64,000 bases of DNA from the NCBI RefSeq assembly GCF_045277565.1, contig NZ_CP123584.1, positions 4,376,106 through 4,440,105 on the forward strand. Direction: 5' to 3'. The translations under genes and the position numbers were made by a program. Under the pieces are notes generated by a model, which was not told the DNA's origin, did no database searches, and saw only the letters and a program-made list of their open reading frames with translations. The first letter of the stretch is position 1. Each line of letters starts with the position of its first letter. This document shows positions 23,672-33,027 of the stretch, one piece after another. This DNA is from Aliisedimentitalea scapharcae (lineage in GTDB: Bacteria; Pseudomonadota; Alphaproteobacteria; Rhodobacterales; Rhodobacteraceae).

Positions 23672-24481
23672 TCAGAGCCCCAGCACATCCACCATGTCAT
23701 AGGCACCCGGTGTTTTGTCCTGCCCCCACAGCGCCGCCTTGAGCGCCCCGCGGGCAAAGATCGCACGGTCCGTTGCCATGTGGCGCAAGATGATGCGCTC
23801 TCCGGCAGCTGCGAACAGAACGTCGTGTTCGCCAACAATATCGCCACCGCGAATCGCGGTGAACCCGATGTCGCCGCGGTTGCGGGCCCCTGTGATGCCG
23901 TCACGGCCCCGATCCGACACATCGTTCAGGGCCACGCCGCGCCCTTCGGCAGCGGCCTCGCCCAGCATCAGCGCCGTCCCGGATGGCGCGTCCACCTTGT
24001 GGTGGTGGTGGGCTTCGATCACCTCGATGTCGAAATCTTCGTCCAGCGCGGCGGCGACCTTTTTGGTCAGCTGCACCAACAGGTTCACACCCAGGCTCAT
24101 GTTGCCCGCCCGCACGATCACCGCGTGGCGCGATGCCGGTTCCAACGCGGCGATTTCCGCGTCACTCATGCCGGTGGTGCCAATCACATGCACACAGCGC
24201 GCCTGAGCCGCCAGCGCCGCAAATTCCAGCGTTGCCTGGGGGGCCGTGAAATCAATCACCGCCTGCGCCTGCGAAAACGCCTCGAGCGCATCATCGGTCG
24301 CAATCACGCCAATGGCCGCGCCACCCATGGCCTCGCCCACGTCGCGGCCGACCCAATCGTGCCCGGGCCGTTCGACAGCCCCGACCAGGGTTGCCTTGTC
24401 GCTCTCCATCACCGTTTTGATCAGCATCTGTCCCATGCGGCCCGATGCTCCGGTAATCACGATCCCTGGCTTGTGCGTCAT
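23672..24481 (-). CDS. dapB: 4-hydroxy-tetrahydrodipicolinate reductase
   Basis: Cytosolic NAD(P)H-dependent enzyme of lysine and diaminopimelate synthesis, 269 aa from the ATG at 24481 (MTHKPGIVITGASGRMGQ). The nucleotide-binding GASGRMGQ is at residues 11-18. The catalytic/substrate stretch EAHHHHKVDAPSGTALMLGE is intact. A longer frame to 24589 overlaps the divergent rbfA start and was rejected. It is transcribed divergently from rbfA. Confidence 0.97.
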   Translation of the reverse strand: MTHKPGIVITGASGRMGQMLIKTVMESDKATLVGAVERPGHDWVGRDVGEAMGGAAIGVIATDDALEAFSQAQAVIDFTAPQATLEFAALAAQARCVHVIGTTGMSDAEIAALEPASRHAVIVRAGNMSLGVNLLVQLTKKVAAALDEDFDIEVIEAHHHHKVDAPSGTALMLGEAAAEGRGVALNDVSDRGRDGITGARNRGDIGFTAIRGGDIVGEHDVLFAAAGERIILRHMATDRAIFARGALKAALWGQDKTPGAYDMVDVLGL

Positions 24482-24568
24482 CTTGCGGCTCCTTATTTGT
24501 CGCGTTTCCTCTCCTATCCTCTCGCGCGCGGCTTGGCAAAGCCCCGGTTTCGGCATAGATCGTGAGTT

Positions 24569-24964
24569 ATGGCTAAGAACAAATCCCAAACTGGTACCGG
24601 TCCATCGCAGCGACAGCTGCGTGTGGGCGAATTGATTCGCAGAATCCTGTCAGAGATTCTGATGCGCGGCGAGGTGCACGACACCGATCTCAATCGCATG
24701 TCGATTACGGTGGGCGAGGTTCAGGTCACCGGAGACCTGGGGATCGCGACCGCTTATGTCCTGCCGTTGGGCGGACAGGGCAAGGACGACGTGCTGAAAC
24801 TGCTCGCCCGCAACAAGGGCGAATTGCGCCACATGATCGGCAAGCAGCTGGATCTGCGGTTCACACCTGACCTGCGGTTCCGGCTGGATGAAACATTTGA
24901 CCGGATGGACGATACCCGGCGCATGTTGGAACAGGACGCGGTGCGCCGCGATCTCGAAGATTGA
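24569..24964 (+). CDS. rbfA: 30S ribosome-binding factor A
   Basis: Assembly factor for the small ribosomal subunit with a KH-like fold, 131 aa from the ATG at 24569. Conserved parts include RQLRVGELIRRILSEIL and LDLRFTPDLRFRLDETFDR. Its stop overlaps the TTG start of the next gene, and truB follows that gene, so rbfA-truB are in their usual association with one protein gene inserted between them. Confidence 0.96.
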   Translation: MAKNKSQTGTGPSQRQLRVGELIRRILSEILMRGEVHDTDLNRMSITVGEVQVTGDLGIATAYVLPLGGQGKDDVLKLLARNKGELRHMIGKQLDLRFTPDLRFRLDETFDRMDDTRRMLEQDAVRRDLED

Positions 24965-25695
24965 CTCTCCGGCTGCTCTGCCTGGTGCTGGGGCTGGCCG
25001 CAGGGCCGCTGGCCGCGGCAGAGTGCCGGAACATCACATTTGACGACACCCGATATACGGTTTGTGACATCGACACGGCCCGCGAAGATCTGCGGCTGTT
25101 TCTACACGATGACGACGGTCAGATCCTGGGCCAGTTCGGGCGCATCAACGCACAGCTGAGCCCCCAGGGCGCGCGCCTTGGCTTTGCCATGAATGCCGGG
25201 ATGTACCATTCGGACCGCTCACCCGTCGGTCACTATGTCGAAAACGGCCAGGAGCGCATGCGGGTGATCCCAAATGCCGGGCCCGGCAATTTCGGCCTCC
25301 TGCCAAACGGCGTGTTCTGCATTCGCGACACCCGCGCCGATGTGATCGAAACACGGGATTATATGGCCCGGACCCCGGATTGTACCTATGCCACCCAATC
25401 CGGCCCGATGCTGGTGATTGATGGCGACCTGCACCCACGGTTCCTGCCGGATTCTACCTCACGCTATCTGCGGAACGGGGTCGGCACCACGGCGGACGGC
25501 TCCCGCGCGGTGTTTGCGATTTCGCGCGATACCGTGACCTTCCACGAATTTGGCCGCCTGTTCCGCGATTATCTGAAACTGCCGAACGCCCTGTATTTCG
25601 ACGGTAATATCTCACGGCTCTATGCACCGGATCTGCGGCGCAATGATGCCGGATTTGCCATGGGTCCCATTGTCGGCGTGGTTGTGGCCGACTGA
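24961..25695 (+). CDS. DUF2233 phosphodiester glycosidase-family protein
   Basis: Predicted secreted protein of the DUF2233 family (phosphodiester glycosidase / NAGPA-like), 244 aa. It starts at a TTG (24961) inside the rbfA stop, giving ATTGA overlap and coupling. The first 20 residues (MTLRLLCLVLGLAAGPLAAA) form a signal peptide, which supports this start. Family motifs are AMNAGMYHSD, NFGLLPNGVF and QSGPMLVIDG. Some family members cleave sugar-phosphodiester bonds in glycans; the substrate here is unknown. Confidence 0.85.
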   Translation: MTLRLLCLVLGLAAGPLAAAECRNITFDDTRYTVCDIDTAREDLRLFLHDDDGQILGQFGRINAQLSPQGARLGFAMNAGMYHSDRSPVGHYVENGQERMRVIPNAGPGNFGLLPNGVFCIRDTRADVIETRDYMARTPDCTYATQSGPMLVIDGDLHPRFLPDSTSRYLRNGVGTTADGSRAVFAISRDTVTFHEFGRLFRDYLKLPNALYFDGNISRLYAPDLRRNDAGFAMGPIVGVVVAD

Positions 25696-25816
25696 CCACT
25701 CGGCCCGCGATCGGGGCGGCGATCGGGCCATCGTCCCTGTCAGGGGTCTTCACTGCAATTGACAGACCGGTCCGGGTGGGGTACCCGGCGCGCCTTGTCT
25801 GGAACTGGGGGCTATC

Positions 25817-26731
25817 ATGGGACGCAAACGCAAGGGACGCGATATTTCGGGCTGGCTCGTGGTGGACAAACCCGCCGGGGTCACATCGACCACCGTGGTG
25901 AACAAGGTGCGCTGGGCGTTCAACGCGAACAAGGCCGGCCACGCCGGCACCCTGGACCCGGATGCAACCGGCGTTCTGGCTGTCGCTCTGGGCGAAGCGA
26001 CCAAGACCGTCCCTTATATTACCGACGCGCTCAAGGCCTATACCTTTACCGTGCGGCTGGGACAGTCGACCAACACCGATGACGCCGAAGGCGAAGTGAT
26101 CGCGCAATCCGATGACCGCCCGTCCGACGCGGCAATCAAAGAGGCCCTGCTGCCCTTCCTGGGCGACGTCATGCAGGTTCCACCGAAATTTTCCGCGGTC
26201 AAGATCGACGGCCAGCGCGCCTATAAACTGGCCCGCGATGGCGAAGACATCACACTGGCCGCCCGGCCGCTGTGGGTCGAGGAACTGGTCATGACCGACC
26301 GCCCCGACGCCGATCACGTCACCCTGGAAATGACCTGCGGCAAGGGCGGTTATGTCCGCTCTATCGCGCGGGACCTGGGGGCGGCACTGGGCTGTCATGG
26401 TCATGTGCGCGAATTGCGCCGCATCTGGTCGGGCCCCTTTGATGCCGCTGACGGGCTGACCTGGGACCGGATCGAAGAATTGGCCCGCACGCCGGACCTG
26501 GACAACTACCTGCGTCCGCTCGAAGAAGGCTTGGCTGATCTGCCCGAACTGAAATGCCAACCCGAAGGGGCCACCCGGTTGCGCAACGGCAATCCCGGCA
26601 TGGTCCTGCCGACAACAGATGTCGAATACGGAGACGAAGCCTGGGCATCATATCAGGGACGTCCGGTGGCTGTGGGGCGGTATAAATCCGGTGAACTGCA
26701 CCCCAGCCGCGTCTTCAACCTGCCCGACTGA
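25817..26731 (+). CDS. truB: tRNA pseudouridine(55) synthase
   Basis: Converts U55 to pseudouridine in the T-loop of tRNAs, 304 aa. The catalytic aspartate is D47 in HAGTLDPDATGVLA. KFSAVKIDGQRAYKLAR and GGYVRSIARDLGAALG are the other conserved TruB motifs. A C-terminal domain follows (about 240-304). It comes after rbfA and the DUF2233 gene. rpsO, which usually follows truB directly, is here displaced by two extra genes. Confidence 0.97.
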   Translation: MGRKRKGRDISGWLVVDKPAGVTSTTVVNKVRWAFNANKAGHAGTLDPDATGVLAVALGEATKTVPYITDALKAYTFTVRLGQSTNTDDAEGEVIAQSDDRPSDAAIKEALLPFLGDVMQVPPKFSAVKIDGQRAYKLARDGEDITLAARPLWVEELVMTDRPDADHVTLEMTCGKGGYVRSIARDLGAALGCHGHVRELRRIWSGPFDAADGLTWDRIEELARTPDLDNYLRPLEEGLADLPELKCQPEGATRLRNGNPGMVLPTTDVEYGDEAWASYQGRPVAVGRYKSGELHPSRVFNLPD

Positions 26732-26813
26732 ACCGACAAACAGGGGAGCCGACAATCGGGGCGGGCGGGTAAACCGGGTTGGCCACAGACCGGATTGCCC
26801 GTAGAACATCCCG

Positions 26814-27347
26814 ATGATCACCCGCTCCCATACCAAAGGCGACGCCCCGTCGACCGCCGTCTATTCCGATTGCGAACGCTATCGCTACAGCCTGACACGG
26901 GTGTGGGATCCGGCCGGGCAGCGGGTGAATTTTGTCATGCTGAACCCGTCCAAAGCCACCGAGGTTCAAAACGATCCGACCATCGAACGCTGCGAACGTC
27001 GGGCCCGGGCGCTGGGGTTTGGCGGCTTTTGTGCGACCAATATCTTTGCCTGGCGGGACACTGACCCGCGCAACATGCGCTCCGCGTCCGACCCCGTCGG
27101 AGCCGACAATGATCAGGCCATCCTGAAGGCTGCCGATTGGGCGGACCAGATCATCGCCGCCTGGGGAACCCATGGGGCGCACCGTCACCGCGGCACAGCC
27201 GTGGAACAGATGCTGCGGTCGCGCGGGATCGACCTCCACCATCTGGGACTCAGCAAGGCAGGACACCCGAAACACCCTCTGTATATCGCCTATGTCCAGC
27301 GCCCATGCCCATGGGTTGTGGCCGATGGGGCGACAATCGACCGTTAA
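26814..27347 (+). CDS. DUF1643 domain protein
   Basis: Cytosolic 177-aa protein of the DUF1643 family, recognised by VNFVMLNPSKATEVQNDPTI followed by ERCERRARALGFGG and TNIFAWRDTDPRNM. The family is widespread in bacteria and phages with no established function. It starts at the ATG at 26814 with no strong ribosome site. It lies between truB and the RTX-like gene, all on the plus strand. Confidence 0.85.
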   Translation: MITRSHTKGDAPSTAVYSDCERYRYSLTRVWDPAGQRVNFVMLNPSKATEVQNDPTIERCERRARALGFGGFCATNIFAWRDTDPRNMRSASDPVGADNDQAILKAADWADQIIAAWGTHGAHRHRGTAVEQMLRSRGIDLHHLGLSKAGHPKHPLYIAYVQRPCPWVVADGATIDR

Positions 27348-27431
27348 CCGGGTTGCGCGATTGGCTTTGACCAACCCCACCGAAATGGCCGATGATGACT
27401 ATGGGGCGCAATATGCGTGGAGTGTGGTGTT

Positions 27432-28595
27432 ATGATGTTACTTGCCAGCGTGATTGGCCTGATGGCCATCGGCGGTGTCGTGCTGTCTGAAATGGATTCA
27501 GAGGACGAAACCGCTGCGGATGACTCCTTGGCCGACGAAGAAAACCGGTCACCGGATGGCTCCGAAGACGAAGAGGCCACCGCCGGTGACCTTTTGGCCG
27601 GCGTCGGACAGCAGGACGGCAACGACGCAGGGTATGTGCAGACCGACGAGTATGATCAGGGCGCAGCCGGCGACCAAACCTCCTCATCCGACCCTTCATT
27701 GGCCTCTCAATCGCAGCCCGCGACACAGGACACCGCGGATGAATCCCCCGACCCTTCTCCGGTCCTCGTTTCGGGCGATGCCGACAACAATATCATGGTC
27801 GGCAGCAACGCGGACGATCTGTTGTCCGGCAAATCCGGTGATGACCAGATCAACGGCTATGACGGCGACGACCGGGTATGGGGCGATCAGGGCGATGATG
27901 GGCTGTACGGCGCGGATGGCGACGACAGCCTGTGGGGCGGCGGCGGGGCCGATGTCCTGCACGGCGACGCGGGCAACGACCAATTGACCGGCAACGACGG
28001 CGACGACACCCTGTTCGGCCATTATGGCGACGACCAGATGGTGGGCGACGCCGGCAATGATTCGGCCCACGGTGGCCAGGGCAATGACACGGTGCACGGT
28101 GGTGCCGGAGACGATGCCCTGCATGGCAACGATGGCAATGACTCCCTGAACGGGGGCCTGGGCGCGGACACATTGTTTGGCGGGCGGGGTGACGATGTCA
28201 TTTCCGGCGTCGTCGATCATATGGTCGCCGGTCAGAATTCCGACATTGACTATTTGAACGGCGGCGACGGCAATGATGTCATCATTACCGGTGCCGGAGA
28301 CATCGTGACCGCAGGCAGCGGCGCGGACTCGATTGTTCTGGGGGACTGGATCACCGATGACCAGGCCGCCACGATCGTGGACTATAACGAAGCCGAAGAC
28401 CAATTGGTCATGGTCTGGGATTCGGACACCGAAGCCGACGTTTCGGTCCAATCCGACCCGGACAACCCGGACCTGCAGCATATCGTGATCAATGGCACCA
28501 TGGTTGCGTCGGTTCACGGGATGGGCAACCTGACGGCCCAGGACATCATGCTGGTCAACAGTGCGACGGCCGGATCGCTTGGCATGTCGGCCTGA
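27432..28595 (+). CDS. Membrane-anchored RTX-type calcium-binding repeat protein
   Basis: 387-aa acidic protein, starting at ATG 27432 with GGAGTG upstream. Residues 1-20 (MMLLASVIGLMAIGGVVLSE) form one hydrophobic helix. A very acidic linker follows to about residue 115, and then fifteen tandem nonapeptides of the GGxGxDxux type at residues 124-258 (27801-28205), for example GGAGDDALH and GNDGNDSLN. Such repeats fold into calcium-binding beta-rolls outside the cell. The C-terminal ~130 residues include two more partial repeats. RTX proteins usually leave by type I secretion with a C-terminal signal and no N-terminal TM, so the anchor is notable. No T1SS genes are nearby. Confidence 0.85.
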   Translation: MMLLASVIGLMAIGGVVLSEMDSEDETAADDSLADEENRSPDGSEDEEATAGDLLAGVGQQDGNDAGYVQTDEYDQGAAGDQTSSSDPSLASQSQPATQDTADESPDPSPVLVSGDADNNIMVGSNADDLLSGKSGDDQINGYDGDDRVWGDQGDDGLYGADGDDSLWGGGGADVLHGDAGNDQLTGNDGDDTLFGHYGDDQMVGDAGNDSAHGGQGNDTVHGGAGDDALHGNDGNDSLNGGLGADTLFGGRGDDVISGVVDHMVAGQNSDIDYLNGGDGNDVIITGAGDIVTAGSGADSIVLGDWITDDQAATIVDYNEAEDQLVMVWDSDTEADVSVQSDPDNPDLQHIVINGTMVASVHGMGNLTAQDIMLVNSATAGSLGMSA

Positions 28596-28772
28596 CACCC
28601 CAAACGGATTGCACCAGAATTCCTTTGCCAACCCCGTGAAAACCGCCTATATGCGCGCATCCGACGTCGGAATCATTCGTTTGAATTTTTCGGTGGCGGA
28701 TATCTCCATGGGCCTGTGCTGGACGACATCCCGGCCTGCGCCATTCACATCAACCCTGCAAAGGAGACCCCG

Positions 28773-29042
28773 ATGTCGATCACTGTTGAAGAAAAAAACC
28801 GCCTGATGAAAGAATTCGCAATCACCGAAGGCGACACCGGTTCGCCTGAAGTCCAGGTTGCTATCCTGACCTCGCGCATCAATACCCTGACCGAGCACTT
28901 CAAAACCCACAAGAAGGACAACCACGGTCGTCGTGGCCTTCTGAAAATGGTTGCCCTGCGCCGCAAGCTGCTGGACTACACCAAAGGTAAAGACGTTGCC
29001 CGCTATCAGGACCTGATCAAGCGTCTGGGCATCCGCCGCTAA
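28773..29042 (+). CDS. rpsO: 30S ribosomal protein S15
   Basis: Primary 16S rRNA-binding protein of the platform, 89 aa from the ATG at 28773 (MSITVEEKNRLMKEF) behind AAGGAG. Conserved stretches are GDTGSPEVQVAILTSRI and HKKDNHGRRGLLKMV. An upstream in-frame ATG at 28716 reads through the leader and was rejected. It is followed at once by a strong terminator, so it is a separate transcription unit from pnp, which starts 1.8 kb further on. Confidence 0.98.
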   Translation: MSITVEEKNRLMKEFAITEGDTGSPEVQVAILTSRINTLTEHFKTHKKDNHGRRGLLKMVALRRKLLDYTKGKDVARYQDLIKRLGIRR

Positions 29043-29070
29043 GGCCGGACCCACCAGGTACCTACAAAGA

Positions 29071-29104
29071 AACGCCCGCGGCTCCGCCCGGGCGTTTTTT
29101 TTTG
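29071..29104 (+). terminator. Intrinsic terminator of rpsO
   Basis: Stem AACGCCCG paired with CGGGCGTT (29071-29078 and 29089-29096) with a 10-base loop. A run of nine to ten T follows. It begins 28 bases after the rpsO stop. Confidence 0.92.
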
Positions 29105-29317
29105 GGCCTTGCGATATCCGCGTTTCAATCGGATCAGCAACACCTCGCGAACCAGTTGGCAGCCACAGGCCGCATGCCCGGCGATCACCAACACACCAAA
29201 AGCCGCTCAATACCGCTCAATACCGCCCCAGACCCAAGGCAAAGTTCGGTTGGGCCAGAATGCGAAAGCAGTCGAAACGGTGGATAGACACATGTTTTAA
29301 TAGGTGGGGTTCACCCC
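29105..29317. other. Non-coding gap between rpsO terminator and MBL-fold gene
   Basis: About 210 bases between convergent genes. A short direct repeat (CCGCTCAATA twice, followed by CCGC, near 29203-29226) is present. I see no ORF, hairpin or promoter worth calling. Confidence 0.5.
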
Positions 29318-30433
29318 CTACTCGACATCTTCCCACCAGTTCGAAAACTCTTTGTCCTCTTTCATGTCGACGATTTCCCCAACCTGGGGCGTAACCAGAT
29401 CGATTTGTTTCTGCTCGGCAATGGCCAAAGCCCGAATGATGGGTTCATCCCAGGGGTGGTAGGCCAGATTGAACGTTGCCCAATGGACGGGCAACATCTT
29501 TGCGCCCTTGACGTCAACGTGAACCTGTCCCGCTTCTTCCGGTGTCATGTGAATATCGTGCCAGGCGTCGCCCGGTCCATATGCGCCAACCTTGATGATG
29601 GTTGCATCGAATGGCCCAAACCGGGCACCAATCTCTGAAAACACTTTTGAATAACCGGTGTCTCCGCTGTAGAAAAAGCGGTTGTTGGGGCCGATAACCG
29701 ACCATGAGGACCAAAGCGTCTTCTTGTAATCAAAGGTCCCCCGGTTGGAATAATGACGCGTCGGGGTCGCAACGATTCTGAGTCCCGCAATCGACCCTTC
29801 CTCCCACCAGTCCAGCTCGGTGACCTGCGTCTCCGGAACACCCCAGATCAGCAATTGTGCCTTGTTGGCCAAGGGAACAAAAAACTGGGTCCCCTGTTTG
29901 GCAAGATGACGGACTGTTGCCGCGTCAAGATGATCATAATGATTGTGGGAAATGACAACCGCATCAATACCACCCAGTTCAGACAGACCGATTGGCGGCT
30001 TATGAAACCGCATGGGACCGGCAAATGACACCGGCGACGCCCGATTTGACAACACCGGATCGGTCAGGATCCGCACCCCGTCGATTTCGACCAGAACACC
30101 GGCATGCCCCAACCACGCCATACGCAACCCTGCGCCCGGCGCAGATTGCAGTCGTTCAGCATCAATCGGGATGACTGGAATATTGCCGATCGGATTGGTG
30201 CGTTCATGGTCTGCAAAGGCTTCGATAACGCTTGCGACCGTCACATCGGCGCTGGCCTGCGGTTCAAAATTCACAAACCGACCATCACGAAACGGCGCTA
30301 CCCGCTCACTGCGCGATTGGTCCCCGTGCGAAATCGGTGCGCTTATCCAATACCCGATCAGCGTCCCCCCTGCAGCGACAAGCAAAAGAACCGCCACCAA
30401 TATCAGTCCAGCTATTTTGATGTATCTCAACAA
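29318..30433 (-). CDS. Membrane-anchored metallo-beta-lactamase-fold hydrolase
   Basis: MBL-fold protein with an N-terminal TM helix (IAGLILVAVLLLVAAGGTLIG). The zinc motif HNHYDHLDA is followed by the later ligands in TRHYSNRG, FFYSGDTGYSK and LPVHWATF. It belongs to the L-ascorbate-6-phosphate lactonase / NAPE-PLD-like group (lactamase_B_2). The longest frame begins at a GTG at 30466 with no ribosome site. A strong GGAGGA instead precedes the TTGs at 30433 and 30430, so I start there (about 371 aa). The substrate is unknown; NAPE-PLD relatives cleave phospholipids. It lies between rpsO and pnp on the opposite strand. Confidence 0.85.
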   Translation of the reverse strand: MLRYIKIAGLILVAVLLLVAAGGTLIGYWISAPISHGDQSRSERVAPFRDGRFVNFEPQASADVTVASVIEAFADHERTNPIGNIPVIPIDAERLQSAPGAGLRMAWLGHAGVLVEIDGVRILTDPVLSNRASPVSFAGPMRFHKPPIGLSELGGIDAVVISHNHYDHLDAATVRHLAKQGTQFFVPLANKAQLLIWGVPETQVTELDWWEEGSIAGLRIVATPTRHYSNRGTFDYKKTLWSSWSVIGPNNRFFYSGDTGYSKVFSEIGARFGPFDATIIKVGAYGPGDAWHDIHMTPEEAGQVHVDVKGAKMLPVHWATFNLAYHPWDEPIIRALAIAEQKQIDLVTPQVGEIVDMKEDKEFSNWWEDVE

Positions 30434-30466
30434 AGAATCCTCCGGTTGCGCGTTCGCATGCGTCAC

Positions 30467-30849
30467 GGTTGGATAGACACATTACTCCTGGCCCTTATCA
30501 AGACTGACTTTGGGGGACCAGACCCACGTGACAAATCGGAACGCTGGCCTACAGGCCACCACAGGCCATAATCGTCACTGCGGTTGACACACCCAAGGTT
30601 GCCCCGCGCGTTGCACGCCTGAATGATCCAAAGGTGCCCTGGTTTTTTCCGCTGTCGCGCAGCTCACGACCGCACCTTCAACTCACATCTTTCAATCCGC
30701 CGCATTTTCGTATATGGCCGCGACTATCTGAGACGGTGTGCCCGGACCCCGGCACGCGAAAGAAAGATACATGGGGTCGGCGGCAATGGGGCCGCCATTC
30801 AAAACGGGAGACCCGGAGGGCCGGGAGTGCTCCCTTCTAGGATACGCAT
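30467..30849 (+). promoter_or_regulatory. pnp upstream region and leader
   Basis: A 380-base gap without a credible gene. It must carry the divergent promoters of the MBL-fold gene and pnp. A TTGACA (30584-30589) could be a -35 box, but no convincing -10 follows. The last 75 bases before pnp contain hairpins: GGCGGC-AATGGG-GCCGCC near 30778-30795 and GGGAG-TG-CTCCC near 30825-30836. They resemble the structured pnp leader through which PNPase and RNase III autoregulate in enteric bacteria. Role inferred from position. Confidence 0.4.
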
Positions 30850-32973
30850 ATGTTTGATGTAACGACGAAAAGCATGCAGTGGGGCGAAGAAACGCTGACA
30901 CTGGAAACGGGCAAGGTTGCCCGTCAGGCAGATGGTTCTGTCATCGCCACCTTGGGCGAAACTTCGGTCATGGCCAACGTGACCTACGCACGCCAGCAGA
31001 AACCCGGCCAGGATTTCTTCCCGCTGACCGTGCACTATCAGGAAAAATACTATGCCGCGGGCAAGATCCCCGGCGGTTTCTTCAAACGTGAGGCCCGCCC
31101 CACCGAAAAAGAAACCCTGACCGCGCGTTTGATCGACCGTCCGATCCGCCCGCTGTTTGTTCCCGGCTTCAAAAACGAAGTTCTGGTGATGTGCACCGTG
31201 CTGTCGCACGATCTGGTCAACGACCCGGATATGGTTGCCATGATCGCCGCCTCGGCTGCGCTGACCCTGTCGGGCGCACCGTTTATGGGCCCGATCGCCG
31301 GTTGCCGCGTTGGTTTCGAGGACGGAGATTACGTTCTGAACCCGACCGTTGACGACATGCAGGACCTGCGCCTGAACCCTGAACAGCGTCTGGACCTGGT
31401 TGTTGCCGGTACCAAAGACGCCGTGATGATGGTGGAATCCGAAGCTTACGAACTGTCCGAGGCAGAAATGCTGGGTGCGGTGAAATTTGCCCACGAGCAG
31501 ATCCAGCCGGTGATCGACCTGATCATTGCCCTGGCCGAAGACGCCGCCAAAGAGCCGTTCGACTTCCAGCCTGCCGATTATTCGGAACTGTTCGACGCTG
31601 TCAAAGCCGCTGGTGACACCCAGATGCGCGCCGCTTTCGCGATCAGCGACAAACAGGAGCGCACCGCCGCTGTTGCCGCCGCCCGTGACGCGATCAAAGA
31701 AGCGCTGAGCGAAGAGCAACTGGCAGACGCCAACCTCGGCTCGGCCCTGAAAAAGCTCGAAGCAGGCATCCTGCGCGGTGACGTTGTCAAAACCGGCAAA
31801 CGCATCGACGGTCGTTCGACCGACGAAATCCGTTCGATCGTCTGTGAAACCGGCATGCTGCCGCGGACCCACGGGTCGGCTCTGTTCACCCGTGGTGAAA
31901 CACAGGGTCTGGTTGTGACCACTCTGGGCACCGGCGACGACGAACAGTTCATCGACGCGCTGCACGGCAACTTCAAATCCAACTTCCTGCTGCACTATAA
32001 CTTCCCGCCCTATTCGGTTGGCGAAGTTGGTCGTGTGGGTGGCCCCGGCCGTCGTGAAATCGGTCACGGCAAACTGGCATGGCGCGCTCTGCAGGCGGTT
32101 CTGCCTGCGTCCACCGATTTCCCCTACACCATCCGTCTGGTGTCGGAGATCACCGAATCCAACGGCTCTTCGTCGATGGCATCGGTTTGCGGTGGCTCCC
32201 TGTCGATGATGGACGCGGGTGTTCCGCTGAAATCGGCTGTGGCTGGTGTTGCCATGGGTCTGATCCTCGAAGAGGACGGCTCCTACGCGATCCTGTCCGA
32301 CATTCTGGGTGACGAAGACCACCTGGGCGACATGGACTTCAAAGTGGCTGGTACCGAAAACGGCATCACCTCGCTGCAGATGGACATCAAGATCGCAGGC
32401 ATCACGCCCGAGATCATGGAAAAAGCCCTGGCACAGGCCAAAGACGGCCGGATGCACATCCTGGGTGAAATGTCCAAGGCGATCACCGGTGCGGCTGACT
32501 TCTCGGTCCACGCCCCGCGCATCGAAACCATGCAGGTTCCCACCGACAAGATCCGTGAAGTCATCGGGTCCGGCGGCAAGGTCATCCGCGAAATCGTTGA
32601 AGTGTCGGGCGCCAAGGTCGACATCAACGACGACGGCATCATCAAGATCGCATCGCCCAACGGCGACTCGATCAAGAAAGCCTACGACATGATCTATTCG
32701 ATCGTGGCCGAGCCCGAAGAAGGCGCGATCTACACCGGCAAAGTCGTCAAAATCGTCGACTTCGGTGCCTTCGTGAACTTCTTTGGCAAACGCGACGGCC
32801 TGGTGCATGTGTCCCAGATCGAAAACCGCCGCCTGAACCATCCTTCGGACGTTCTGAAGGAAGGCCAGGAAGTCAAAGTCAAACTGCTCGGCTTTGATGA
32901 TCGCGGCAAAGTGCGCCTGTCGATGAAAATCGTGGACCAGGAAACCGGCGAAGAAATCAGCCCCGAATCCTGA
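30850..32973 (+). CDS. pnp: Polyribonucleotide nucleotidyltransferase
   Basis: Phosphorolytic 3'-5' exoribonuclease of the RNA degradosome, 707 aa. It has two RNase PH domains: the first from residue ~10 (MQWGEETLTLETGKVARQ), the second with RTHGSALFTRGETQGL and MASVCGGSLSMMDAG. A KH domain follows (IREVIGSGGKVIREI, about 567-581), then a C-terminal S1 domain (GKVVKIVDFGAFVNFFGKRDG). The length is standard. Its own terminator follows directly. Confidence 0.99.
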   Translation: MFDVTTKSMQWGEETLTLETGKVARQADGSVIATLGETSVMANVTYARQQKPGQDFFPLTVHYQEKYYAAGKIPGGFFKREARPTEKETLTARLIDRPIRPLFVPGFKNEVLVMCTVLSHDLVNDPDMVAMIAASAALTLSGAPFMGPIAGCRVGFEDGDYVLNPTVDDMQDLRLNPEQRLDLVVAGTKDAVMMVESEAYELSEAEMLGAVKFAHEQIQPVIDLIIALAEDAAKEPFDFQPADYSELFDAVKAAGDTQMRAAFAISDKQERTAAVAAARDAIKEALSEEQLADANLGSALKKLEAGILRGDVVKTGKRIDGRSTDEIRSIVCETGMLPRTHGSALFTRGETQGLVVTTLGTGDDEQFIDALHGNFKSNFLLHYNFPPYSVGEVGRVGGPGRREIGHGKLAWRALQAVLPASTDFPYTIRLVSEITESNGSSSMASVCGGSLSMMDAGVPLKSAVAGVAMGLILEEDGSYAILSDILGDEDHLGDMDFKVAGTENGITSLQMDIKIAGITPEIMEKALAQAKDGRMHILGEMSKAITGAADFSVHAPRIETMQVPTDKIREVIGSGGKVIREIVEVSGAKVDINDDGIIKIASPNGDSIKKAYDMIYSIVAEPEEGAIYTGKVVKIVDFGAFVNFFGKRDGLVHVSQIENRRLNHPSDVLKEGQEVKVKLLGFDDRGKVRLSMKIVDQETGEEISPES

Positions 32974-32993
32974 AGATCGACCTGACCAACACG

Positions 32994-33027
32994 AGGCCCT
33001 GCATGGAAACATGCGGGGCCTTTTTTT
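32994..33027 (+). terminator. Intrinsic terminator of pnp
   Basis: A 12-bp stem, AGGCCCTGCATG paired with CATGCGGGGCCT (one T-G pair), with a GAAA tetraloop and a T7 tail, starting about 20 bases after the pnp stop. Confidence 0.93.

Noticed and set aside
27801..28205. Regular DNA repeats that might suggest a CRISPR array or minisatellite
   Set aside because: The period is 27 bases in a coding frame and encodes RTX nonapeptides. There are no unique spacers.
30799..33012. 737-codon minus-strand frame opposite pnp
   Set aside because: Antisense shadow of pnp, with a His/Phe/Gln-rich composition typical of such frames.
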